Below are positions 1 through 8,956 of a stretch of 64,000 nucleotides of DNA, piece by piece; positions within the stretch are counted from its first letter, which is position 1; the number at the start of each line of letters is the position of its first letter. The notes below the pieces were generated by a model. It did not search any database, was not told where the DNA came from, and was given only the letters and a program-made list of their open reading frames with translations. Both the position numbers and the translations under genes were made by a program. The stretch is from Bryobacterales bacterium. Lineage in GTDB: Bacteria > Acidobacteriota > Terriglobia > Bryobacterales > Bryobacteraceae. The stretch is taken from positions 1 through 64,000 of the forward strand of contig JANXXL010000040.1 of the NCBI GenBank assembly GCA_025350625.1, given 5' to 3'.

Positions 1-411
1 GACGGCATCCAAGGCCGAAGTGAGGTCCCCCGGGTCAATGCCCTGGGCGGCCGTGCCGGTTACATTCGCTGCCACGATTGTGCCTGTAATGGTTCCGGAC
101 GTGGCGGCGGGACAGGCGGGCTGCCCTCCTCCACCGCATAAGAAGATCATGACCGCACCTGCAACTTTGGTAGGCGCGAAGTGCAAGTGCGACGCCACCA
201 GATTCGAGGAAAGACCGGAAAATGTCAGCGTGAAAGTGATGACGCCGCCGGCGTTTTCCATGTGAAACGTAGCCGTACCGGTACTATTGATGGGAGGAAC
301 TTCATTGTCCCCTAACAGTTCAGCCGAAAATACTTCCGTCGCGGCCTGCGCCGGCGCGGCAGATAGAAACGCGCCAACCGCGGCCAGTGCCATTATATTT
401 TTAATGTTCAT
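1..411 (-). CDS. CHRD-domain secreted protein, 3' end cut by the window edge
   Basis: Manual reverse-strand translation from ATG at 411: MNIKNIMALAAVGAFLSAAPAQAATEVFSAELLGDNEVPPINSTGTATFHMENAGGVITFTLTFSGLSSNLVASHLHFAP..., signal peptide plus CHRD-like sequence, open to position 1. Confidence 0.8.
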   Translation of the reverse strand, partial: MNIKNIMALAAVGAFLSAAPAQAATEVFSAELLGDNEVPPINSTGTATFHMENAGGVITFTLTFSGLSSNLVASHLHFAPTKVAGAVMIFLCGGGGQPACPAATSGTITGTIVAANVTGTAAQGIDPGDLTSALDAV

Positions 412-652
412 GATGTTTTCCTCTACAATTTTTCCGATTCGACTGGGATAGTATACACTCGGGAGCATCCAATCGGACAAAAACTTTTCTTGCCGGGCAG
501 AGTTGTCTTTGACTCGTCACGGTCAACGTTGCATCTTAAGGGGATCGGGCAGCAGTGGGGTTCGCGCGCGCAAATCGCCAGCGGCACAGCGGGGGTAAAT
601 GGCCATTCAGGCACCCCCGTTCTGCGGGACGCGCTAGTATACACAAGAGTCT

Positions 653-1429
653 ATGAAAAGCATCCCGGAATTGTTTTCGCTCGATGGGCGTGTGGCGATA
701 GTCACTGGCGCATCGCGCGGTCTGGGCAAGGAGGCTGCCGAAGGCCTGGCCGAAGCCGGCGCGAAGGTGGTGCTCGCGGCGCGGCGGGAGCAGTGGCTGA
801 CGCCCACCGCTCAGGAATTCGAACAACGCGGGTTCGACGCGTTCGCTCATCTTTGTGATATTGCGATTGCGGAACAAACGCAAGCATTGGTCGCGGCGGC
901 GCTTGCGCGTTACGGGCGCGTGGACATCTTAGTCAATAACGCCGGTATTAGTTGGGGGGCTCCGTTTGAAGAAATGCCGGTGGATGCGTGGCGGAGGGTT
1001 CTCGAGACCAACGTCATCGGTACGCAGCAAATGACGCGTGCGGTTCTTCCTGCCATGCGCCAGCAGGGTTACGGCAAGATCATCAACATTGCGTCAGTCA
1101 TGGGCCTGATCGGGATGTCGCGCGAAATTCTGGAGGCTTCAAGCTACACGGCGAGTAAAGGCGCTCTGATCGCCCTTACTCGGGAGCTGGCGGTGAATTA
1201 CGCTTCCTATGGCATCCGCGTGAATGCGCTTGCGCCGGGATTTTTTCCGACGCGCTTGAGCGCGGGCGTGGTGGAGCAGGAAGGCGACCTGATCAAGGCC
1301 ATCACGCCGCTCGGGCGGATTGGCGAAACGGGCGAGATGAAGGGAGCGGTGGTGTTTCTGGCAGCCCCGGCGTCGGATTACATCACCGGGCAAATCATCG
1401 CGGTCGACGGCGGTATGACGGCGGCTTAG
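653..1429 (+). CDS. SDR family oxidoreductase
   Basis: Rossmann TGASRGLGKEAA, NNAGISWG, YTASKGAL (YxxxK), C-terminal ITGQIIAVDGGMTA. Confidence 0.93.
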   Translation: MKSIPELFSLDGRVAIVTGASRGLGKEAAEGLAEAGAKVVLAARREQWLTPTAQEFEQRGFDAFAHLCDIAIAEQTQALVAAALARYGRVDILVNNAGISWGAPFEEMPVDAWRRVLETNVIGTQQMTRAVLPAMRQQGYGKIINIASVMGLIGMSREILEASSYTASKGALIALTRELAVNYASYGIRVNALAPGFFPTRLSAGVVEQEGDLIKAITPLGRIGETGEMKGAVVFLAAPASDYITGQIIAVDGGMTAA

Positions 1430-1438
1430 AGGAAACTC

Positions 1439-2869
1439 ATGCGATCGAGAGACGAATATATCGAGAGTCTGCGCGACGGCCGCGAGGTTTACTTCAAGGG
1501 ACAGCGCGTGACCGACGTGACGACGCATCCGGAAATCCGCTTGGCTGTCGAGCACGCGGCTATCGACTATGATATGGCGCACGATCCTGTATGGCGCTCC
1601 TTGGCGGTGGCAGAGGAGGACGGGAAACCCTACAGCCGCTACTTTCGCCTTCCGCTCACCGCGGGCGACCTGCTGGACCGCAGCCGCCTGATCGAAGCGG
1701 CCACCACGCTGGGGGGAACACTAGTGGTGTTGATCAAGGAAATCGGCACCGATGCTTTATTTGCGCTGCATCTGGTGGCACATGAACTCGATCGGCGCAA
1801 GGGCACCCAATATCTCGACCGTGTGCGTAAGTTCCACGCTTATGCCCGCGAACACGATCTGGCGCTCTCGGTCGCGCAGACCGATGTCAAAGGCGATCGC
1901 GCTAAATCGCCACTCGAACAGGAGCATCCGGATTACTACCTGCGCATTGTGGCCGAAACCGCGGAGGGCATCGTGGTTCGCGGGGCCAAAGTGCATACCT
2001 CGGTTTCGGTGAATTCGAACGAGATGATCGTGCTGCCCACGCGTGCGATGAAAGCGGACGAATCGGCGTACGCTGTGGCGTTTGCACTTCCTGTCGACAC
2101 CAAGGGACTGAAGCTGATCACCAGCGCTTACGGTTCGCACCACGATGACAGCCACTTCGATGCGCCGCTCGCTTCGCGCCACCGCATGATGGAGACGCTC
2201 ACGGTCTTCGACGATGTATTGGTCCCCCACGACCGGGTTTTTCTTAACGGTGAGTGGGAATTCGCGGGCGAACTTGCCAAGACCTTCGTCGAGTTCCACC
2301 GGTTTACGGCGATTTCCTACAAGCTGCCGTTGGTCGATGGCCTGGTGGGCGCTGCGCTATTGATGGCCGAATATAACGGTATCGATCGCGTCAAGCACGT
2401 CCAGGAAAAGCTGGCGAAACTGGTCGGTTATGCCGAAACTTTGCGCGCGCTGCTGCGGCTGTCCGCACTCGATTCGAAGGCTGGAGCGCTGGGTATTGCC
2501 ATTCCCAAGCCTCTGCTGGTGAACATGGCGAAGCTGCATTTTGCCACTAATTATCATCAGATGCTGGCCTACGTGCAGGACATCACGGGCGGCCTGATCG
2601 CCACCGGACCCAGCGAAGCTGACCTGGAGGGTGCTGAAACCGGTCCTTATGTGCGCCGCTACCTGGGCGGCCGCAAGGGAATCCCGGTGGAGCATCGGCT
2701 CCAGGCTATCAACCTGGTAAAAGAATTAACGGCGACTGATTTTGCGGGGTACCAGGCGGTGCTCGCGATCCACGCCGAAGGCTCGATCGAAGCGGAGAAA
2801 CTGGCGATGGTGCGCGAACACGATTCGGCGCGCTGCATCGCGCTGGCTAAGCAACTCGCCGGGATTTAG
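1439..2869 (+). CDS. 4-hydroxyphenylacetate 3-hydroxylase / 4-hydroxybutyryl-CoA dehydratase (HpaB) family protein
   Basis: MRSRDEYIESLRDGREVYFKGQRVTDVTTHPEIR start and overall HpaB-family pattern; 9 bp after the SDR gene. Confidence 0.85.
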   Translation: MRSRDEYIESLRDGREVYFKGQRVTDVTTHPEIRLAVEHAAIDYDMAHDPVWRSLAVAEEDGKPYSRYFRLPLTAGDLLDRSRLIEAATTLGGTLVVLIKEIGTDALFALHLVAHELDRRKGTQYLDRVRKFHAYAREHDLALSVAQTDVKGDRAKSPLEQEHPDYYLRIVAETAEGIVVRGAKVHTSVSVNSNEMIVLPTRAMKADESAYAVAFALPVDTKGLKLITSAYGSHHDDSHFDAPLASRHRMMETLTVFDDVLVPHDRVFLNGEWEFAGELAKTFVEFHRFTAISYKLPLVDGLVGAALLMAEYNGIDRVKHVQEKLAKLVGYAETLRALLRLSALDSKAGALGIAIPKPLLVNMAKLHFATNYHQMLAYVQDITGGLIATGPSEADLEGAETGPYVRRYLGGRKGIPVEHRLQAINLVKELTATDFAGYQAVLAIHAEGSIEAEKLAMVREHDSARCIALAKQLAGI

Positions 2870-3855
2870 GTGCGCGCGGCTAAGCCGGCGACCGTTCGCT
2901 GCACGATCTCGCGGGTCAGCGGAACTTTGTACGCGTTTTTCGCCAGCGGCTTGGCGCCGGCTACAGCGGTTTCGGCGGCTTTGGCGGCCAGCTCCGGAGT
3001 AATGCGCTGTCCTGTAAGCAGGCGTTCGGCGTCAGGGACCCGCCACGGAATCGGAGCTACGCCTCCGAGGACGACGCGAGCGGACCGGCACACATCTTTA
3101 TCCATGTCGAGCACAATGGCGGCGCTTACCACTGCATGCGTCCAGGCCTCTCGGTCGAGCACCTTGTGATAGGTGCTGCGCATGCCTGCGCGAGCGGCGG
3201 GGAGTTCGATCGAAGCTAGAATTTCATCGTCGCCGAGCGAGTTCTCGCGCGCGGCGTTCTGCTTCGGCAATACGAAAAAGTCGCCGGCGGGGACGGTGCG
3301 CTCGCCCTTGGGGCCTACAATGCGGAACTTCGCGTCGAGAGCTACCAGTGCTGGCGCGGTATCGGACGGATGCACGATGAAACTGGGACCTCCGCCGAAG
3401 ATGGCGTGGAACTGGTTTTCACCATTGAAGGAAAAACAGGTGTTGCCGCCCGCTTTGAAGCAGGGGAAGCCATTGCGGAAATACCAGCACCACGGGCGCT
3501 GGCAGACGTTCCCGGCGAGTGTTCCGGCGTTGCGGATTTGCGGCGTCGCCACGCTCCCGGCGGCTTCGGCCAGCACGGCGTAATCGCGGAGGATTAAAGG
3601 ATGATGGCTCAGCGTGTCGAGCGTGATCAAGCCTCCGATTTGCACTGCGCCGTGTGCCTGAGTCACCTGATCCAAGCCCTTGATCGACTTCAAGTGGATC
3701 AGCATGTCGGGCGAGACAATTCGTTCTTTTACCATTCCCAGCAGGTCGCTGCCGCCGCCAGCGATCATCGCCTGGCGGCCGTTCGAGCGCGCCTGCTCGG
3801 CCAGCGTCACCGCCTGCCGAAGGTCGCGGGGATTTGCGTTGATCAAAGATTTCAT
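2866..3855 (-). CDS. Xanthine dehydrogenase family protein, FAD-binding subunit
   Basis: AMIAGGGSDLLGMVKERIVSPDMLIHLKSIKGL, TPQIRNAGTLAGNVCQRPWCWYFRN; overlaps the stop of the next gene by 4 bp. Confidence 0.9.
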   Translation of the reverse strand: MKSLINANPRDLRQAVTLAEQARSNGRQAMIAGGGSDLLGMVKERIVSPDMLIHLKSIKGLDQVTQAHGAVQIGGLITLDTLSHHPLILRDYAVLAEAAGSVATPQIRNAGTLAGNVCQRPWCWYFRNGFPCFKAGGNTCFSFNGENQFHAIFGGGPSFIVHPSDTAPALVALDAKFRIVGPKGERTVPAGDFFVLPKQNAARENSLGDDEILASIELPAARAGMRSTYHKVLDREAWTHAVVSAAIVLDMDKDVCRSARVVLGGVAPIPWRVPDAERLLTGQRITPELAAKAAETAVAGAKPLAKNAYKVPLTREIVQRTVAGLAART

Positions 3856-6665
3856 GCGAATGCTCCTACCAGTCTGTCGCGCCGGATGGGAAGTTCTTTC
3901 ATGCGATGGCCGGTGGCGTTGAAGATGGCGTTACCGATGGCAGCCACCGCCGGCAGCTTGCCCGCTTCTCCTATGCTCTTGGCACCGAAGGGGCCGAGGC
4001 CGTCGTCGGTTTCGATAAAAATTACTTCGATATCGGGAGCGTCCATGTGGGTCGCAACGCGCTGCCCGTAATAACCCGGCGTGAGCGCCTGTCCACTGCG
4101 CGGATCGTACATCAGCTCTTCGTGCAGTGCCATGCCGATTCCCATAGTTGCTGCACCTTTAATCTGGCCGGCCGCCGACAGCGGATTCATGATGCGCCCG
4201 CTGTCATGCACCGCCAGATACTTGGTGACCTTGACGTGGCCCACGGCGGTGTCGACTTCGACTTCGACAAAGTGGGCGGCGTAAGACGCACGCGTCTTGC
4301 CCCCAGGTACCGTGGGATTGGTATCGGCCGTGGCGGTGAGAATGTCATTACCCTTGGGCAAGCCTTTTTCGGCAATTTGCCGCTGCAGGTCGTGCGCGGC
4401 CTGGACCACCGCGTAGCCGGTCATGATGGTCGTACGGCTGCCGGATTCGCCCACTGAATACGGGCAGCGCTCGGTATCGCCCCACACTACTTCTACTTGC
4501 GATAGCGGAACGCCCAGCGCCTCGGCCGCGATCAGACCCATGGTGGTCTTCGCGCCACCGCCTACGTCCGTCACCCCCACATGAACTTTATAGCGGCCGC
4601 TCGAATCCACATCCATCACGGCTGCGCTGTGGCCCAATCCGGCACGGAAGGCCAGGAACGCGAAGCCCGCGCCGCGTTTTACCGGACCTGGGTCCGAGGC
4701 AGGCTTGGCACGCCAGCGCCTCTTCCACTCAAAGGCTTCCGACCCGCGGCGAATACACTCGTCGAGAGTGTAGTTGGTGTACGCGTTTTCGTCGTTGGCC
4801 TTGCGTGTCATGTTCTTCTTCACGAATTCCACCGGGTCCATACCCAGCTTGTAGGCGACGTCATCCATCATGGATTGGATGCCGAAGAAACCTTGTGGAA
4901 ATTCCGGTCCGCGAAAGTTCGCACCGGTAGTTTTATTGGTGTAGACCGGATGCACCACGGCTTCGAGGTGCGGAACCTGGTACAGTTCGACTCCGCCGAT
5001 GTTCCCGGAATTTTTCCGGTACGGACCCATCCCGCTGTAGCCGCGCAATTGCAGCGCCTGCAGGGTGCCATCGCCACTGACTCCTACCTTGTAATACTGC
5101 ACGGTGGGCCAGCGGCCATGCATGCCGATGAAGTCCTCTTTACGTGAAAGCTCCAGCTTCACCGGGGCGCCGGCCTGCTTGGCCAGCAGCGCCGCGATTA
5201 AATCCGCGTCCTGATTCTGGTTCTTATTGCCGAAGTTGCCGCCCATGTACTGGCAGACCACGCGCACGTTCTCCCGGGGAATACCCAAATCCCGCGCCAT
5301 GTCGGTGCGGCAGTTGGCGATGCCGCCGGTGGGGGTGTACATGGTGAGCTTTTCGCCTTCCCACACCGCGAGGCTGACGCGCGGCTCCATCTGGGCGTTG
5401 TGGACGAAGGTGGTGGTGTAGCGGTCCTCAAAAATTTTCTCGGAGTTGCGGAAACCCTCTTCGATATTGCCGCGCCGTTCGGTCATGGGCTTGGCTTGGT
5501 TCTTGACATCCAGCGATAAGTTTCCTTCGGGCCAGATCTGTACCGCGCCGGGCTTGAGCGCCTCTTCAGGTTCGAGTACGAAGGGAAGCACTTCGTAATC
5601 GACCGTAATATGCCGCAGAGCTTCTTCGGCGGTGTGCCGGTCAATGGCCGCGACCGCCGCCACTGGCTCGCCCGCATAGCGCACTGGATTATTGAAAGCG
5701 TAGCGGCGCTGCGTGGTGATTTTCTTCATCTCCTCGACGTATTGGCGGCCGCCGGCGATGGAGCCAGATCCCCAAACCACCTTGGCGTTCTCGTGCGTAA
5801 TTACGGCTTTCACGCCGGGCATGGCCAACGCCTTCGAAGTATCGATAGAGCGGATGCGGGCGTGCGGATGCGGACTGCGCAGCACGCGAGCGTACAGCGT
5901 TCCGGCAGGAAGCTTGACATCGCTCGTGTAGGTGGCTTTGCCGGTCACGCGCTCAAGTGCATCGATACGCGTGGTCGAGCGGCCGAGGGTCTTGAGCGAT
6001 TGCACGTTCTGGCCAGCGGCATTATCGATCATGATGGTCTTCGAGGCGGTGCCAGGAGTACCGGCGGACGCGAGCGTCGCTTCGACGTAGCGATTGTAGT
6101 TCGAGCAGCGGCAAATATTGCCAGCCATGCCGGCGCGCACCTGCTCCTCGGTCGCATGCGGATTCGCGGTGAGGACTGCTTTGGCGCTCATTAACTGGCC
6201 CGAGGTGCAGAAGCCGCATTGCGGTGCGTCGTGATCCATGAAGGATTGCTGCAGTGGGTCGAGCTTGCCGTTTTGCGCGAGCCCTTCCACAGTACGAATG
6301 GAATGCCCGTCCATCCACACCGCCAACTGGCTGCATGAATACATCGGCTTGCCATCGATGTGCACGGTGCAAGCGCCACATTCGCCGCGGTCGCAGCCGA
6401 TTTTAGTGCCGGTAAGCCCCAGGTGATCGCGCAACAGCTCTACCAGGGTCCAGCGGTCATCAACTTCTACAGTGCGCGGGGCGCCATTGACGGTTAAGTG
6501 AATGGTAGAGCGCGCGCTAGAGAGGGCCTCTCCCGTAGGGGCCGCTTTTGCGGTGGGACTTTGCGCGTTGAGCGCAGGCACGGCTGTCGCCGCGACCAGT
6601 GCGGCTCCGGTACCCTCAATAAACTGGCGGCGGGAAAGGGGTTTCTTGTTTTTCGACTTGCTCAT
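3852..6665 (-). CDS. TAT-exported xanthine dehydrogenase-like protein: fused 2Fe-2S subunit and molybdopterin-binding subunit
   Basis: MSKSKNKKPLSRRQFIEGTGAALVAATAVPAL Tat signal; GCDRGECGACTVHIDG and QCGFCTSGQ...GNICRCSNY 2Fe-2S motifs; molybdopterin domain with AEALGVPLSQVEVVWGDTE and GAKSIGEAGKLPAVAAIGNA. Start trimmed from the ORF-track 6713 to the MSKSKNKK Met. Confidence 0.88.
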   Translation of the reverse strand: MSKSKNKKPLSRRQFIEGTGAALVAATAVPALNAQSPTAKAAPTGEALSSARSTIHLTVNGAPRTVEVDDRWTLVELLRDHLGLTGTKIGCDRGECGACTVHIDGKPMYSCSQLAVWMDGHSIRTVEGLAQNGKLDPLQQSFMDHDAPQCGFCTSGQLMSAKAVLTANPHATEEQVRAGMAGNICRCSNYNRYVEATLASAGTPGTASKTIMIDNAAGQNVQSLKTLGRSTTRIDALERVTGKATYTSDVKLPAGTLYARVLRSPHPHARIRSIDTSKALAMPGVKAVITHENAKVVWGSGSIAGGRQYVEEMKKITTQRRYAFNNPVRYAGEPVAAVAAIDRHTAEEALRHITVDYEVLPFVLEPEEALKPGAVQIWPEGNLSLDVKNQAKPMTERRGNIEEGFRNSEKIFEDRYTTTFVHNAQMEPRVSLAVWEGEKLTMYTPTGGIANCRTDMARDLGIPRENVRVVCQYMGGNFGNKNQNQDADLIAALLAKQAGAPVKLELSRKEDFIGMHGRWPTVQYYKVGVSGDGTLQALQLRGYSGMGPYRKNSGNIGGVELYQVPHLEAVVHPVYTNKTTGANFRGPEFPQGFFGIQSMMDDVAYKLGMDPVEFVKKNMTRKANDENAYTNYTLDECIRRGSEAFEWKRRWRAKPASDPGPVKRGAGFAFLAFRAGLGHSAAVMDVDSSGRYKVHVGVTDVGGGAKTTMGLIAAEALGVPLSQVEVVWGDTERCPYSVGESGSRTTIMTGYAVVQAAHDLQRQIAEKGLPKGNDILTATADTNPTVPGGKTRASYAAHFVEVEVDTAVGHVKVTKYLAVHDSGRIMNPLSAAGQIKGAATMGIGMALHEELMYDPRSGQALTPGYYGQRVATHMDAPDIEVIFIETDDGLGPFGAKSIGEAGKLPAVAAIGNAIFNATGHRMKELPIRRDRLVGAFA

Positions 6666-6697
6666 GGCACCGTCCTTGCGGAAACGTCCGGAAACAT

Positions 6698-6877
6698 CTA
6701 AATCTTGACACATTCCGGCGGAAGAGCAAAGTGCAGGTCGGCCAGTTCAGGATGCTCGAATTGCTCGGACCCGGGACGAACCAGCGCCATCACTTCATGG
6801 CCGCGCTGCGCCAGAATCGGAATCAAACGGCTGCCGATGTAGCCGGTGCCTCCCGTAACAAAAACGCGCTGACTCAA
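6698..6877 (-). pseudogene. 5' remnant of an NAD(P)-dependent epimerase/dehydratase
   Basis: Reverse-strand TTG start after GGAGGC: (M)SQRVFVTGGTGYIGSRLIPILAQRGHEVMALVRPGSEQFEHPELADLHFALPPECVKI*; GxxGxxG Rossmann N-terminus, stop after 59 aa. Confidence 0.65.
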
Positions 6878-6926
6878 TATGCCTCCGAGAAAAGTGCCTG
6901 GACGGAAGCACTACCTAGATAATCCG

Positions 6927-8956
6927 GTGCCCAAACGAGTTTTATTCCTGGCCTTTGCCGCTGTCGCGTTCAGCCAGCCCCCCCGGCGGGGGTCGATCCG
7001 GCGTACGCAGAACTAGACAAAGCTTATCAAGCGCTGAGGGTCAAGGAATATGAGCGGGCCATTGCCGGCTTTGAACGCGCCATCACGCTCGCGCCGGACC
7101 GGCCTTCGGTGCGTAAGGACCTGGCCTATACGCTGCTGAAGGTGGGCGAAACGACGGCCGCGCGCGATCAATTCGCCGAGGCCATGCGCCTCGATCCGGG
7201 CGACGATCAGGTGGCGCTCGAATACGCATTCCTGTGCTACGAAACCCACCAGGAGGCGACGGCGCGGCGGGTCTTTGACCGCTACCGCGAATCGAGCGCC
7301 ACCGCCGCGCAGGCGTTTGAGAATATCGACCGGCCGCTGCGCGAGGGGATCGAGCGCTGGGAGCAGGCGCTCAAGGTTTCACCCGGCAATTTCAGTGGTC
7401 ATCAGGAACTGGCGCGATTAGCCGAGCAGCGCGACGAACTTCCGCTCGCGGCCGAACATTATGAACGGGCTTGGCGGCTGCGCCCGGACCATCGCGAGTT
7501 GCTGCTCGACCTGGGACGGGTCTGGAAGCAAGTCGACCGCTCCGAAGACGCGGGCGCGGCCTTGCTCGCGGCCTCGCGCGCCTCCGAGGCAAGGGTGGCC
7601 GAACAAGCGCGGGCGCTGCTGCCGGCGCGCTATCCATATGTTTATGAGTTCGAGAGGGCGCTGGTGCTCGATCCATCGAACATCGAATTGCGCCGTGAGC
7701 TGGCCTATCTGCAACTTCAGATGGAGCGGAAGACCGAGGCGGAAGCGCAGCTTTCGGGCGTGGTCGAACGCGTCCCCGAGGATCTGACAGCGCTCGCGCA
7801 GTTAGGGCTGTTGAAGCTGGCGCGTGGCGATGAGACCGGCGCCAGGGCGCTCCTCAATCGCGTTCTCGAGGGCGGCGACGAAGAACTGGCGGACCGCGTG
7901 CGCAGCGCCTTGCGGCTGCCATCGGCGTTGCGCGGACGACCCGACGAGGCGCGCGCGACGGACTTGAATCAGGCAAAGGAACTGGCGTTTAAGAGTCTCG
8001 AAAAGGGCTATCTTCAGGATGCGCTCCGCTATCTGACCATCGCGCATGAAAACGATCCCGTGGATTTCGACGTGATGCTAAAACTGGGTTGGGCCAACAA
8101 CCTTTTAAAAGACGACCGCGACGCAGTGAAGTGGTTCAACCTGGCGCGCAAGAGTCCGGACCGGAAGACCGCGGCTGAGGCGGCAGGGGCTTCCCGTAAC
8201 CTGACGCCTGGGTTGCAGCGGCTTCGCACTACCGTGTGGGTATTTCCTACCTTCTCATCGCGCTGGCACGATTTGTTCGCTTACGCGCAGGCCAAGACGG
8301 AGCTGAATCTGAATGGGTGGCCAGTGCGGCCCTATGCATCGCTCCGGTTTGTAGGCGATACGCATGGGGCGGTGGGGCCGGGGCTGGGGTTTGCGCCGCA
8401 ATATCTTTCCGAGGGCGCGGCCATCGCGGCACTTGGGATCGCGACGCGAACCTGGCGGGGCGCTACAGGATGGTTCGAGGCGGGCGAGGAATTGCGCTAT
8501 CGACCGACGGCTAACGATCCCAGCCGGGCTTCACCGGATTACCGGGGTGGTTTGTCCTATGCCAAAGGTTTCGGGCACCTCTTGACCGGGGGGTCCCACG
8601 GCATGTTCGCGGAGACGAACGATGACGCCGTCTATGTGCGCCGCTTCGAGAAAGACACCTTGTTCTATTCGCAGAACCGCACCGGATACACGCTCCGGCA
8701 ACGGGAAACCGGCTTAGGCGGATTGCACGCGCAGCTTTATTGGAACTGGAACGTGACTACGGACACGCAGCGCCTGTATTGGGCGAATTATGTCGAAACC
8801 GGTCCTGGCATGCGCTTTCGCTGGAGAGGGCGAGCGGCGCCGCTGCTGTTTTCGGTGAATTTCCTTCGAGGCGCGTACCTGGTGAACGCGGGGAATCCGC
8901 GCGGGCCGAATTTCAACGATGTGCGGGTCGGAGTCTGGTATGCGTTTTCACGTTAG
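6927..8956 (+). CDS. TPR-repeat protein with C-terminal outer-membrane beta-barrel-like domain; apparent frameshift at the C7 tract 6978-6984
   Basis: ORF-track frame from 7109 has TPR-like repeats then aromatic-rich barrel-like sequence (GWPVRPYASLRFVGD, WRGRAAPLLFSVNFLRGAYLVN...WYAFSR). The reading continues upstream to AGVDPAYAELDKAYQALRVKEYERAIAGFERAI; a signal peptide VPKRVLFLAFAAVAFSQPP lies in another frame. Confidence 0.75.
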
